NCBI GenBank assembly: GCA_009602725.1
Contig: WELB01000024.1
Coordinates: 685,502-729,721 of the forward strand
Origin: Spirogloea muscicola
Lineage: Eukaryota; Streptophyta; Zygnematophyceae; Spirogloeales; Spirogloeaceae
Length of the DNA stretch: 44,220 nt
Direction: 5' to 3'
Part shown: positions 32,501 to 44,073 of the stretch, piece by piece
Layout: the number at the start of each line of letters is the position of its first letter
Numbering within the stretch: position 1 is the stretch's first letter
Notes under the pieces: generated by a model
What the model saw: only the letters and a program-made list of their open reading frames with translations
Told to the model about the DNA's origin: nothing
Database searches by the model: none
Program-made: the position numbers and the translations under genes

Positions 32501-35500
32501 CCAAGCAAGAAAGGTCCACTGACTGAAGGGCCTGCCTGCTGTTCTGAACACCTGGGGCCTCTGCAACTTGCGCTACAGCTTCACAATGGGTGGTAAAGAG
32601 CAGAAGAAGGGCATGCCTGCTCCAATCAAAGCAATCCTTGCCAAGTTTGGGGGAGGAAAGGAGGAAGACAAGATGGTCTTCTTTCACCCTATATTCCCTC
32701 TTCCTTTTGTCTGCCATACTTCTCTTCATGATGCATGTAAGCTATCTTTGCATCCTCAGCGTGCAATCAGTTTTGCAGTGAGGCGTTTTTAGATGTAGTG
32801 AAGCAAGATCGTTGTCTGTACTAGGGTTCATCTATGACACAAGTGTTCTCTCATGCGTGACCAGGTGGGCTACTTGAGCTTTCTGAAAATTGGGCCAAAG
32901 CTTCTACGATTTGTTCCTGGGCAGAAGGTCCGCGACCTGCGTAATTGGCTCACAATCTATGGGTACTGGAATCAGGTGTAGTGCCTGAACAACTCGCTGC
33001 TCACTTGCTTCTAACCTCCAGATACTCTTCGTGTAGACGCTCTTGTGATCAAGCAGTACTGTCTGATTGATACCAGTAACAGTGTACCAGAAGAGATGCT
33101 GCAGCACTCAGGAGTCAGCTTTTCGTTTGAAATTCTGATTGTAAGCATCGCCTTATTTGGTGCTAAAATTGACTTCAAAGATTTTACAGGGAGGCATGGA
33201 AAATGTGATGAGCTTGTTCAGCTATCTGGCGGCTGAGTACCTTGGCAAGACTGGCTTGCCTAAGGTCACCGTGAAGGAAACTCCAGCCCTGGGAGTCTAC
33301 CATCCTGATCACGGTCTGCCTGCATTTCGCACATCCGCGACCTTGGACTGCACTTACTTTAAGTATATTAAGCAACCCAGGAGGCCAGTCATTGAGGAGC
33401 CTCTGAAAGACTTGAAGTCGAAGCTATCTGACTACGTTGTGAAGTAGGTCTTGAAGGGCCATAAAATGACTGGCCTGAGTGTCTGCTTCTTAGTGCGAGA
33501 ATCTTAGTCACAGTTGGTCTCACCAATGTCTTACTGATGCCAGGGGATTACTTCACGAATGCTCAGGAATACTTGAAGTGGCACAAGAGTTTCTCAAGAT
33601 TGCCTCAAAATGCCCCAGTGGTGGCTGTCCTGCTATACAGAAAGCATGTCATTACGAAGCAAAACTACATACCCCAGATGATCCAGATGTTTGAGAAGGA
33701 AGGCATCCGGCCTGTCCCCATCTTCATTAATGGCGTGGAAGCTCACACGGTTGTCAGGGATTTGCTGACATCAGTGCATGAGCAGGTAATCATGCAGCTC
33801 AATCTAGTATCCAAAGGATAATTACGACATTGGGCGAGTATGTAGGATGTACCGACCATCCTCTTCTTTGCCTTGCGCTGAAGGTTGTGCCATATCACTT
33901 GCCACAAACCCTGGTTTTGAGCACCACTTATGCAGGAATCTAGGAGGAATGGGATAAAGGCAATAACGTCTTTAAGCAAGTCTGCTGTCACAGTGGACGC
34001 AATTGTCAGCACGATAGGTGACCCACCACTGACAAGTTCAAGGGCCCTGTACGAGCATGAAGTGATCAGCTGCTGCGATGAAGCAAAGCAATGCTTGTCT
34101 CCTGCTATTTTGTCCTAGACTGCTGGAGATTGTTGTGGTCTGTTAAGTTAGTCAACATCACAGTGATGTATGTGTGCATGAAGACTATGCCATGTTTCCC
34201 ACTTGGTTGCAGGTTTCCCTCTGGTAGGTGGGCCTGCAGGCACCATGGAGGGTGGACGGCAGGCAGAGGTATATATTGCTTTATTCTGCTTCCCTGCAGT
34301 TTCAAGATTATCATACTGCATACATCGCTTTCACAAACACCCTATGACAGGTGGTCTTGTAAGCGTTGCTGGAGTGCTGACTAGGTACTAATCGTACACT
34401 GCATGTTCCAGATTGCCAAGAGCATTCTCCAGGCGAAAAATCTTCCGTACATTGTGGCGGGGCCCCTCCTGATACAGGACATTCGCAGCTGGCAGAGGGA
34501 TGGTGTGCAGGGACTGCAAAGTGTTGTCCTTTACGCCCTGCCGGAGCTCGATGGGGCAATAGACGCTGTGCCTCTTGGTGGGCTTGTTGGGGATGGCATA
34601 CACCTGGTACTGACTCGCTTTTGGTCTTTCGCATGCTGAACGGTAGCTGTCTGGGACTCGTCTTGCTGTGGCAACAACTGTGCATCGGTTGTCTTCTGTA
34701 GCAGAAGTTGAGAGGATACATGCCTTTTGATAATTAGTCAGTCAACAATTCTGCTTCAAGCACGCGCAAAGAGGGCAGAGGAACACCAGGTGGTGTGCTT
34801 TGTATGCTTCTTGAATTCGGGGGGCAGGGGTCCCGGCTTAGCTTCAAGTGAGCGACACTGCTTGCAACACATATGCAGACTCTGAGATTGCTATCAGATT
34901 CCTCAGAGCGTTGAGTATGTCTACATAGTCATGGCTGTGTAGGTGCCTGAACGGGTTCGGAAGCTTACGGCGAGACTAAAGAGCTGGGTCAGTCTGAAGA
35001 GAACGCCAGTCTCCAGGCGAAACGTGAGATCCAATAGACAGTCTGGCGTGCAGATGGATTTTGCCAAGCTGGTTCTGGTATATGTTGTGCTAGATTACAG
35101 ATGTGTGCTTGACCATGTCCATTCCATACCTCTGAGAAGCAACTTGCAGGAACGTGAGAAAAGGCAGTGCTACTGAATCTGTTGTCTCATTGTTGTGCAT
35201 ATCAAGACTCCTTCCTGCCTTAAATGTGCAGGTTGCCATTGTTCTGTACGGCTTTCCTCCCGGTGTGGGAGCAACAGGCACAGCAGCACTGCTGAACGTG
35301 CCAAAGTCGCTGGAGAGACTTCTGCAGAGGCTTAAGTTGGAGGGGTGAGTGCAATGGTCATCCAAATGTATCATCACTAGCCAGATCGTTGGATGATTGA
35401 TTGTTGTCGCTTATCTCCAATCGCTGGCCTGCATAGTATCTTCGGTGCATGACTTATTGCCTTGTCGCTCATTAATGTACAATGGGATGCGGATCTTGTT

Positions 35501-38500
35501 GCAGGTATGATCTGGGAGACATGGAAGAGTCAATCAGCGGCGAAGACCTCATCCTCCTTCTCAAGGAACTCGACAAAGACAGGGTGGTCTCCCTGGGAGA
35601 GCAAGGGGCGGAGGTGGCCTCGAAGACAGTGGAGGGGGGCGCTTTGTCGGGCGTTCAACCAGTGGCTTGCTCAGTAGGATGGCAGCAACTAAAAGGTTGG
35701 ATTGGGTGAGTGTCACACACGAGCCTAAGGGACTGGAACATACTCTTTGGATGCAGTTGCCATCAATAGGTAATCTCAAGCATGCCACATCTGGTGCTCC
35801 TTTGGTAGCTTACTCTTGTATACAGATGATTTTCACAGTCACCATACTGTCTCATGTTGTGCCAGTGAAACACTGACTGGGCGCATGGAGAAGGCATGGG
35901 GTCCCCTGCACAAGTACCGTGGCATTTGCACAGATGCAGACGGGAAAAGTGTGGTCAGTGGTCTCCAGCTAGGGAATGTCTGGTATGTTTTTTGAAGGTC
36001 AAGCACTGCTGCTTCTTGCTGTCTTATTTGCATCTCTTTAAAGTTGGGCTAGCTCGTTGGCAACACTATGTCAAAGTACCGCCATCTCGCGTGGTCTTGC
36101 TATTGGCCACATGCAATGCTCACCTTCACATACATGTCTCTCTGTGGGTGTGCGGTCTTGTTCTGCAGTATGAGTAGAGCTGATATTGCTAGATCAACAT
36201 GACAGCGTTGATGGTGGTTGTGCTCAGGATTGGTGTGCAGCCACTTCTGGGCCTTGAGGGCGACCCCATGCGTCTTTTATTTGAGAGAGACCTCACGCCA
36301 CATCCACAGGCATGTAATCTGTTCTTAGACATTCCTGGAACCTTCTGCAAGAGGCTGTAGACAGACTGCAGCACAATGTCAAGTGCCAGTGCTCATTGTT
36401 ATGTACCCTTCTCTGTGCAGTACGCAGCATTCTACAAGTGGTTGCAGAATGACTTCAGGGCAGACGCCCTGATACACTTCGGGATGCATGGGACTGTAGA
36501 ATGGTTACCAGGCTCCCCTTTGGGAAATACTGGCTACTCATGGTCTGATGTTCTGATGGGCAACATTCCAAATTTGTAAGCAATGACACAAATAAGACAT
36601 GGACACAGTGGGCCTTCAGCCTGGTCACAACCTGCGGTATCTTGCCAAATGCTTGTGCCTTATGTCTTCATAGCTCCATTTTGATGTCTTTGGCACTGTC
36701 CTATGGCATGGCGTTGTGGCCATATTGCGTTGTGGCAATGATAGTATCTAGCTTTTGACGACTGCAGGTATGTCTACGCAGCAAACAACCCCTCAGAGTC
36801 CATTGTTGCAAAAAGGAGGGGTTATGGCACCATCATTTCATATAATGTTCCACCCTATGGAAGAGCTGGTCTTTACAAGGAGCTTGCCACCCTTCGTGAG
36901 CTGGTATCTGCAGCATCAGGCTTTTGTGGCTACTGATTCTCTGTGTAGTCGGCTGTGCTAACAATCGAGTCCTGAATCGACTGGCACTTGCGCTTGCAGA
37001 ACTCCTCTGACTTGTTTGAGGGCATCTCATATGTGATAGAAGGTTACCAATTGCAGCACATTTGCAGGCACCTCAAGGTAGCCCCTCATGGTTGCTTGCA
37101 GATAAGCGAGTACCGCGAGGATCCCACCAAGAACGGTGCCTTAAAACCCGTCATCATCTCCACACTCCTCTCATCTGGACTCCAGAGCGACTGCCCTTTC
37201 CAAGAAGCTCCATCAGCAGGAGAGCAGTCCATTATGCTGACAAACCCAGAGGAGGAAGTCAACATTGCAGACTTTGATGCGTACTTGGGCAGGCTTCAGA
37301 GCTACTTGGTACAGCTCAATAGACCTCCCACAGGAGATTGCTAAGAGTACGCTGTGACAAGAAGCACTAACTGTGTTTGTGCATGTCCTAGACTCCACAC
37401 ACTCGCATTGTCTCTTTTAATCACCACCTTGTCAGACTAGCTTTGCAAGTGCTGGTATTATTCCATTATATCATGGCTCCTATTCCACTTCATTTCCACG
37501 TTGATGGCATGCATAAAGATCATGTCGCACATTGCTCGTCTTGTACATAGGCTGTTATTGAGAGCCGTCTTTTCTCTGAAGGCCTCCACACCCTTGGTGA
37601 AGCACCTTCTGAGGCGCAGGTAGTTATCTAGACTGATATGGCAAAGTTTCATCTGCAGCTTCACATCATTGCCATTGCCACATGGTTGGGGAAGTGAACT
37701 GTCAGATGCGAGTAAGCCATGAGTCCTGCAACACTGCAGAAGTTGTTGTGCCTTAGAGGTCAACCAGTATGTTAAGTCGACAAATGGGTCACTGATCAAT
37801 CAAGTAATTCCCACCTGCTAAGCAAAAGTTACTAATGATGACTATGTGGACTCATGTATCTGCGGGCTTTGCCAGACGAGCCAGTACTTGAGTGCCTACT
37901 TTGGAGATGACATCCAAGAGGAAGTTGTGGAGGCGGTTTCCACTACTTCCGGGACCACAGCTGAAGTAATGTGTCAAGTGCTGATAGTTCATGTGAACCT
38001 GCCCTGTGAACTTGTTGGCACACTGGCAATGTGTGATGAGATGACAGAGTATAGTCCTTCATGGAATACAACCTGCAGACATATGTGCAAAATCTGATTC
38101 TTGTGCATGTTTTCATGCTTTGTGCACAAAATGCAGGTGAGGAGAAAGTTGGAAGAGCTCTTCCTCCAGAGCAATGACAGATATCAATGCCGAAGCGAAA
38201 GCTTAGACAAGAGGATGGAGGTTGCTGTGATGATTAGGGATCTGCTACAGCAGAACACGGATGAGATGGCAAACCTGATCAAAGGTCTCAATGGTAGGTT
38301 ATGTGTGCCAGCAACTTAAGCAGTCCTCAAACTCTATCCTTTCCTGATTACCCTCTGCTGCTTTGTAGTGTTCCCTCAGGGCACTCACACTTGCTTCGCT
38401 AATGTGGTATAAGAGATTGTGCCACTTTGTTTGACAGACAAAGTGTATCTTGCTTTCTTGCTTCACCAGAAAGTACTTTTGAATTTGAAGTATCTTCTTC

Positions 38501-41500
38501 TGTCCTTTTCCTAGGTGATTATGTGCCGTCAGCTGTGGGTGGGGACCTTCTCAGAGATGGACCAGGCGGGCACTCTTGCACTTGCGGCAGCTTTTCTGTT
38601 TAGCTTATCACTGCAGCTCGGCCGCAACTCCCCTGCACATGCATCCCCGAGAAGCAGTGTACATGCAAGTGTTCTTCAATGATTCAGAGGTTGCGGTCAG
38701 CTGAGGGTTAGTGGTGTCGTTACTGGCAGGTGTACTGCCAACTGGTCGAAATATTCATGCCCTTGACCCATACCGAATGCCTTCAGCAGGTAGTCTGCTA
38801 TGCCATGTACTTAAATTACCCTGTAAGTATGTGTAAGTTGTTCGAGATTGCACAGCCGTGCAAACTGTGACAGTCACCAGCTCTGTACATCCTGCAATAA
38901 GGTAGAGGTCAGCGCATGGTGAAGGTGCAATAGTAAACATGCATTGTGATCAAGCAGAATATGTTAGCGGCCTTACCAGCGGCCTCATGCGCCGAGAAGG
39001 CACATGCATGTCATTCTGCAAGTCTGACCTCTCCTGTGCTGGGCTCCTTCTTGCGGGTGGCCTTGCCAGCTGCCTGGGAGAGGGGATGTGCCTTGGCAAG
39101 CAACATCATTAACCAGCACAGAGAGCAGAATGGCGGACAGTATCCAGAAACAATTGCAGTCATGCTCTGGGGCTTGGATGCCATCAAAGTAAGGGCCAGA
39201 GCTCGTTGCAGTCTGATGTTGTCCACTTCCTTCTGCAAAAAATGTGCCATGTAGCAAGGAGGATGGGGCCAACTAAGAAGCGCCTCAGTATATGTTCGAT
39301 TTTGATTACAAGTTGGGCTGCTCTATGCAGTATGTGGTAGTCGTCCCTCTTTGTCACTGTCATCCACCAAAGGCAGGTACTTAAGCTCATAATTGTGTGA
39401 CTCATCCATGCTGGCAGACAAGAGGCGAGTCTGTTGCCATTGCCTTGGCATTGGTGGGAGCTCACCCTGTCAGAGAGGTCAGTTTGCAGGCACCATGTCC
39501 CTGAAGGTGACACTATCTCTAGTACGACTGACTGAGCAGAGGTGTGGAAGGCACAGTACATGTGGACTGTGTTAGGAGAGTCCATCTGTATGCTGTGACA
39601 AGATGCTGTACAGCTGCATGCTGTCAATGAGCAGGGCACGGGCAGAGTAGTGAGGTTCGCGCTTACGCCACTGGAGGAGTTGAGAAGGCCTCGTATTGAT
39701 GTCCTCGCTAACATGTCTGGCATCTTCCGAGACAGGTATCACATTCACCTTCACTTCCTCTTTCCAGCATCCCTCTTATCCCTCTTTGGAGGTTTGCGTT
39801 ATGTTGTCCTCATTGTGTCCAAAGGGCATGGAGGGTTCTGTACTGCTCATTAGATCTCACGGATTTTGAGTAACCAAAGCTTACATGTAATCTGTTTGTG
39901 CTTGCCGTGCAGCTTTGCCAATGTGGTTGAGTTGCTGGATGATCTCTTCCAGCGGGCGGGCGAGGCAGATGAGCCTTTGGAAATGAATTTTGTCCGAAAG
40001 CACTCCTTAGCACTAAAGGTACCCTTTGCCTCCTCGTCTGATTTTCAATACTTCGAAGCTCCTGCTGGTAAATGCAATGATCTCAAGGAGATCATTTTGG
40101 CAGTCTTAGCTTGAACATTTGATTCATCTTCACTCCAATATGATGCAAATGCACGCATTCTTGTGATACATGAGAAAACATGATGTCAAGCATGTCTTTT
40201 GACTCTTGAGAGCATGCCAGTTGTTGCCGTGGTCTATGAAGTAGTTCAATTTGAGCTCAATGCACCCAAGATTTCATTCTCTCCTCTTTGCACTATCAGG
40301 CGCAGGGTGTTGAGGTTCCAACGGCTCGTATATTCTCCAATCCGGCTGGTGACTATGGTTCGATGGTCAATGAGAGAGTCGGAGCTGCAGACTGGTGAGC
40401 CACTTGTCTTGTAGTATCCACTGTAGCTCAACAAAAGAGGGCCAGCAATTAGTGCACTTCATGCAGGTTATAGAGACAAATATTACCATCAAGACCAAAC
40501 GTCAAAGCTTGTAAGCTTGACCACTTTTCCACAGGGAAAGTGGAGCCGAGCTTGGTGAGACTTGGCAGTCACGAAATAGCTTCAGTTACGGCAGGGGGGA
40601 TCGAGGCACTGCTCGACCAGAGGTTAGTCACAGTCAGCGTAGAATCACGAAGTAAATATTCAAAATTTCCAGCATATCAGGTGACTCACTGATTATATAG
40701 TCCTTTCTGTCTTCCAGAGTACTGTTTTTGTTGCTTCCTCTGGTGTAGGTTCACTCCTGACGCACCGTCTGCCCATGTCATCTTCCAGGTTCTCCAAGAA
40801 CTTCTTAGAACAACAGACCGGATTGTACAGGAGATTGACAGCGTTGAATACGGCCTGACTGACATACAGGTGAGCTAGACTAATCAGTTCCGTTTGCAAA
40901 ACAGAAGCTGGCAGGTTAGAGCAGGGTGATTGAAATGCCATTAAGCGTGGAGAATGTTCTTTCTGTGTGATGTTTAATCAGCAGCAACCATTCTCCTCGT
41001 GGAAAGGGATGATGTTCTGCTGAAGTAGATACAAATATTCACTCATAATCCTATTCTTGTGGCAGGAGTACTACGCAAACACTGGGGCAATGAAGAGTGC
41101 AGCAGAGACGGCTCGCTCAGGGAGAGAGGTGCAGTACCTCGCCCAGTCAACTGCCTCGCATTTGCATTCGCGTGACAGCTGCGGGTGCCTTAGGTGGCAA
41201 CAGATGTGCTGCATGTAGCAAGTCACTACATACTGTTGTGCATGATGTAACAGGTGTGTTGCAGTGTTGTCGAGACTTATGGAAAGGACCTTATACCCCG
41301 TGACTTGAAGTCCACTCTCAAAATTGAGTATCGATCCAAGGTGAGAGTGGGCTAGCAATGCGCGAAGCTTACAGCGTCAGGAAGGAGAGCTTGCAGAATT
41401 GTATTTCACTGTTTAAATCAAAGTGACCTGCTGATAATTGGGATTTCTAGCAGCATGAAGTTCATTCTAGTACACTGACATAGTACCGTCCAAGCCTTAC

Positions 41501-42490
41501 ATTCAGACATGTACGTCTATCTTTAGTAGCTGCTAGCAAAATCACGAGCATCTTGGCTACGAAATCTTATACTTCTGCCTCACTTGTCAGCTTCTAAATC
41601 CCAAGTGGGCAGAGAAGATGGCTGCAGCTGGCTCAGGTGGTGCTTATGAGATTTCTCAGGTGCTTCTCTATACTGGGACAGTGCGCCAATAGCACATCAC
41701 CAGTTGATTACCCTTGATGAGCCTTGATGCGCCAGCTAAGGCAGATTGATGTTCTATCAATCAATTGGGTACACGAATCATTTGCTACAATATGAGCACA
41801 TGCCAACATGTGACATGAGTCCAGCAGTATGATGCGCACGTTTGCTGAGTGGAGGATTCGATCACGCAGTTCACATGCGTCTGATGCTTATCTATCCAGA
41901 GAATGACTGCACTGCTTGGCTGGGGAGGGACTGCAAATTTCAGGGAAGATTGGGTCTACAACCAGGTTTGGCTGTCCTCTCATGCTGGTATGATCTGCTC
42001 GTGTCTTCTTGCTGCTGGCTACAACATGCAGACATTATGGGCTACAGAATAGGAAGTGAGGTGAGGCTTCACTACAATGACAGGCCTCAGAGACCTACGC
42101 GTTGGATGACAAGATGGCTGCTCAGCTTAGGAAGAACAACCCTCAGGTATGCCTCTGACATGGTCAAACTAGCTTAAGTTGGGCATGCATAAGGGAAGGT
42201 TCGTTGCTCTTACTGGCTCTGCAGTCGTGAACTTTGAAGGTATAGATTCCTCCTGAATGCCCACACCTCTGCACTGGGGTAAGCGATCAGGGTTCTCTGT
42301 TTGTTGTTACCGCCCATTCATTACAGCCCACCTTCTCGGCCTGCAGGCATTCCAAAACATTGTGAAGAGGATGTTGGAGGCAGCTGGCCGTGGCCTGTGG
42401 GAGAACCCGGACCCTTCTACACTTGAGAGGTTGCGGACCCTCTATGCCGAAGTGGACGAGGAGCTAGAGGGAGTAAAGCAACTTGCCTAG
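29543..42490 (+). CDS. CHLH2: Magnesium-chelatase subunit H, BchH-like isoform (CHLH2 type)
   Basis: This is the large porphyrin-binding subunit that, with ChlI and ChlD, inserts Mg2+ into protoporphyrin IX in the plastid. The core is spliced from 31160 to TAG 42488-42490 in 37 exons (3,975 nt, 1,324 residues) with consistent phases. Landmarks: [16 protein letters not shown] (31160-31358), [11 protein letters not shown] (31838-31900), [13 protein letters not shown] (32865-32975), [20 protein letters not shown] (33544-33785), [18 protein letters not shown] (34213-34268), [13 protein letters not shown] (34412-34606), [20 protein letters not shown] (35232-35344), [20 protein letters not shown] (36421-36575), [19 protein letters not shown] (36768-36903), [12 protein letters not shown] (37551-37619), [14 protein letters not shown] (38730-38789), [16 protein letters not shown] (39070-39188), [16 protein letters not shown] (39635-39735), [12 protein letters not shown] (40535-40622), [11 protein letters not shown] (41591-41659), [19 protein letters not shown] (41900-41965). 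These motifs are closer to bacterial BchH than to plant ChlH1/GUN5. The 5' part (29543-31004) has a plastid-like leader and coiled-coil exons; that it belongs to the same protein is inferred. Confidence 0.93.
30036..31004 (+). CDS. Coiled-coil exons, N-terminal extension or separate gene
   Basis: Exon 30036-30308 reads [31 protein letters not shown] and [12 protein letters not shown]. Further exons read [20 protein letters not shown] (about 30585-30713), [14 protein letters not shown] (about 30806-30850) and [20 protein letters not shown] (about 30943-31004). Heptad-like Leu spacing suggests coiled coil. The last exon ends in phase 0 at a GT donor (31005) and can join directly to the first BchH-like exon at 31160. 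One junction between 30308 and 30590 is unresolved. I know no such segment in standard H subunits. It could instead be an independent upstream gene. Confidence 0.5.
36310..36420 (+). other. GC-AG intron in CHLH2
   Basis: The exon ends ...ERDLTPHPQ with CAG|GCATGT and the next starts TACGCAGCATTC (YAAFYKW). Family alignment requires [10 protein letters not shown], so the donor is GC, with a normal AG acceptor. Confidence 0.75.
38566..38729 (+). other. GC-AG intron in CHLH2
   Basis: The exon ends GGDLLRDGP with CCAG|GCGGGC and the next starts GTGTACTGCC ([11 protein letters not shown]). The conserved [11 protein letters not shown] string forces this junction, and no GT lies near enough to replace it. 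Confidence 0.7.
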
Positions 42491-43149
42491 TATGCACTAT
42501 TGTCGGGCAGAATACCTGCATCCTCCCAACTGCTTGACATTGTTGAGTTCCAGGCTTTTGACTGGAGAGGTTTGATAAGTCAACTGCCTTCGTGGGACAC
42601 AGCAGCGAAGTGCCTTTAGAACCAGGACTTCAAGCAGCCCCTTGATGGGCTACCATATGCCAGTCAAGGATGGAATTGCTTTATAAAGGGCGGATGCAGT
42701 CAAGGGGTTGCACGGAAGAGTGCACCTCCTATCTACTTCAAAGTGGGTGCCACACAGTAGGTGCCACTCAGAGAATCAGCTGTGGTGGCAGTACCGTGTA
42801 GCGCTGCAGCAGCTACACCATGGTGGGCTTGGGTCGTTGCCACAAGAAGGTAGCAGACTTGGCTGCAACTGCGGGCGTTGAAAGTTGGCTGTCGAAGCCA
42901 GCAAAGTGCGCACGCTCGCTGGGCGTGCTCCTACAAGAGCGGAGGCTGTGATGGCAGCCACCGCTCGAGAAGGTAGACAGCAGGGAAGAGGTCGGGACTG
43001 CAGACGAAAGAGTCATCGGGGCCTGCAAGGACGGGGCGAGCAGGGGCGCGCAGCAAGAGACGGTGGTTGTTGATACCTGGACGTGGTGGCGGAGGCCAGC
43101 TGTGTGGGCAAGGTGGTTGGGGCGGAGGCTGTGTCTGGGCGCGTATGGG
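42491..43149. other. CHLH2 3' flank and GC-rising region, no gene recognised
   Basis: The first few hundred bases are probably the 3' UTR and intergenic. From about 42,880 the sequence becomes GC-rich like a gene start, but frames on both strands are short and unrecognisable. Confidence 0.4.
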
Positions 43150-43159
43150 CCCTCCCGCT

Positions 43160-43402
43160 ATCATAGAGAGAAGAAGAGCTCGCCCATAGAGAAGAAGGGG
43201 CTGGTATAGAGAGAAGGGCTCGCCCATGGAGGATAGTGGCTGGGAAAATCCAGCCCAGAAAGGAATGAACAAAGTACGAGAAGGGGCCAGGGGAAGCACT
43301 TAGATCAACGAGCACAATAAGAAATTAAGCAGCTCCGAAGCACTCAGTAACTCCTGCTAAGCAGCCTCAGGTCAGAGAAACTTGCCTCCTGGAAGCGGGC
43401 CC
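43160..43402 (-). repeat. S-type element, minus, with nested second 3' end
   Basis: The reverse complement starts near GGCCAGGGGGCCCGCTTCC and encodes Q-G-A-R-F-Q-E-A-S-F-S then DLRLLSRSY and TGA (43373-43344). The 3' UTR carries TTCTCGTACTTTGTTCATTC, a GGGCTGG/CCAGCC stem and GGGCGAGCCCTTCTC. A second GGGCGAGC terminus lies at 43166-43203, so one copy interrupted or followed another. Confidence 0.78.
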
Positions 43403-43409
43403 CCTGGCC

Positions 43410-43960
43410 AAGTGCGCTCAGCTCGAGTAGCCGAAGCGAGGCAGAATAACGGGGCTGCTAACATCGAAAGAAAGTGGCTCTCCCAAGCCAAGTGGCTTTC
43501 ATCTGGGCATCTGGGGAAGTGCCGGAAAAGCGCGGCTGTGAAAGAGCGGCTATGATAGCCAGCCAGGTGCATACATAAGGGTGTTGATAACTGTACTAAC
43601 GGAGCCCTAAAAGAGCGCAATAGAAAGGGCGGTGAGCGGGCCGCAGGAGATGGGGGTTGTGGCGTGGGGGCTGTTAGGGGGGCCAAGTGAGGCACGCGAT
43701 GAGGGTCACGTGACTGCCGCCCAGGCGAAGGTTCGGGGCGCGGCTGTCAGATCTGCCGTCCCCGGGCGGAGCCTCCACCGGGGGCACGCCGCCCGGGCGG
43801 TTCACCGGCCGTACACCGGGCTGAGTCAACGGCGGACCCCCCCCCCCGCGGCTGTCGCCGCCCGACACTGGCGTGTCGGCTTCCGGGCCAGGGGCCCCCG
43901 GCTCGTGCGAGCGCCGGGGAGCGTAGCCTCGGGGGGAAGCTGCTGGCCCCAGCGGGTCGG
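43410..43960. other. GC-rich stretch, no gene recognised
   Basis: GC rises steeply after 43,630, with a 12- to 14-base C run near 43,838. Frames up to 141 codons are Arg/Gly/Pro-rich and unlike known families. Confidence 0.4.
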
Positions 43961-43966
43961 GTTATC

Positions 43967-44073
43967 CGGACCTTGTCAATTCTTCTCGGACTCGCTGTTC
44001 ACAGCCCCTCTCGCCTCGTTGGAAGAAGGGGGCGAGGGCTGCGAACAGCCAGCCTAGAAATTGACAAGGTCCG
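43967..44073. repeat. Foldback element related to the S/T repeats
   Basis: CGGACCTTGTCAATT (43967-43981) is the exact reverse complement of 44059-44073. Inner arms CTGTTCACAGCCCC (from 43995) and GGGCTGCGAACAG (to 44048) also pair imperfectly, around a short GC-rich loop. The inner arms resemble the diverged copy at 26830-26912. Confidence 0.7.

Noticed and set aside
33314-33447. Open frame continuing the CHLH2 exon beyond YHPDHG
   Set aside because: A GT donor at 33314 in phase 1 joins to 33544 and restores the conserved [16 protein letters not shown], so this is intron that happens to be open.
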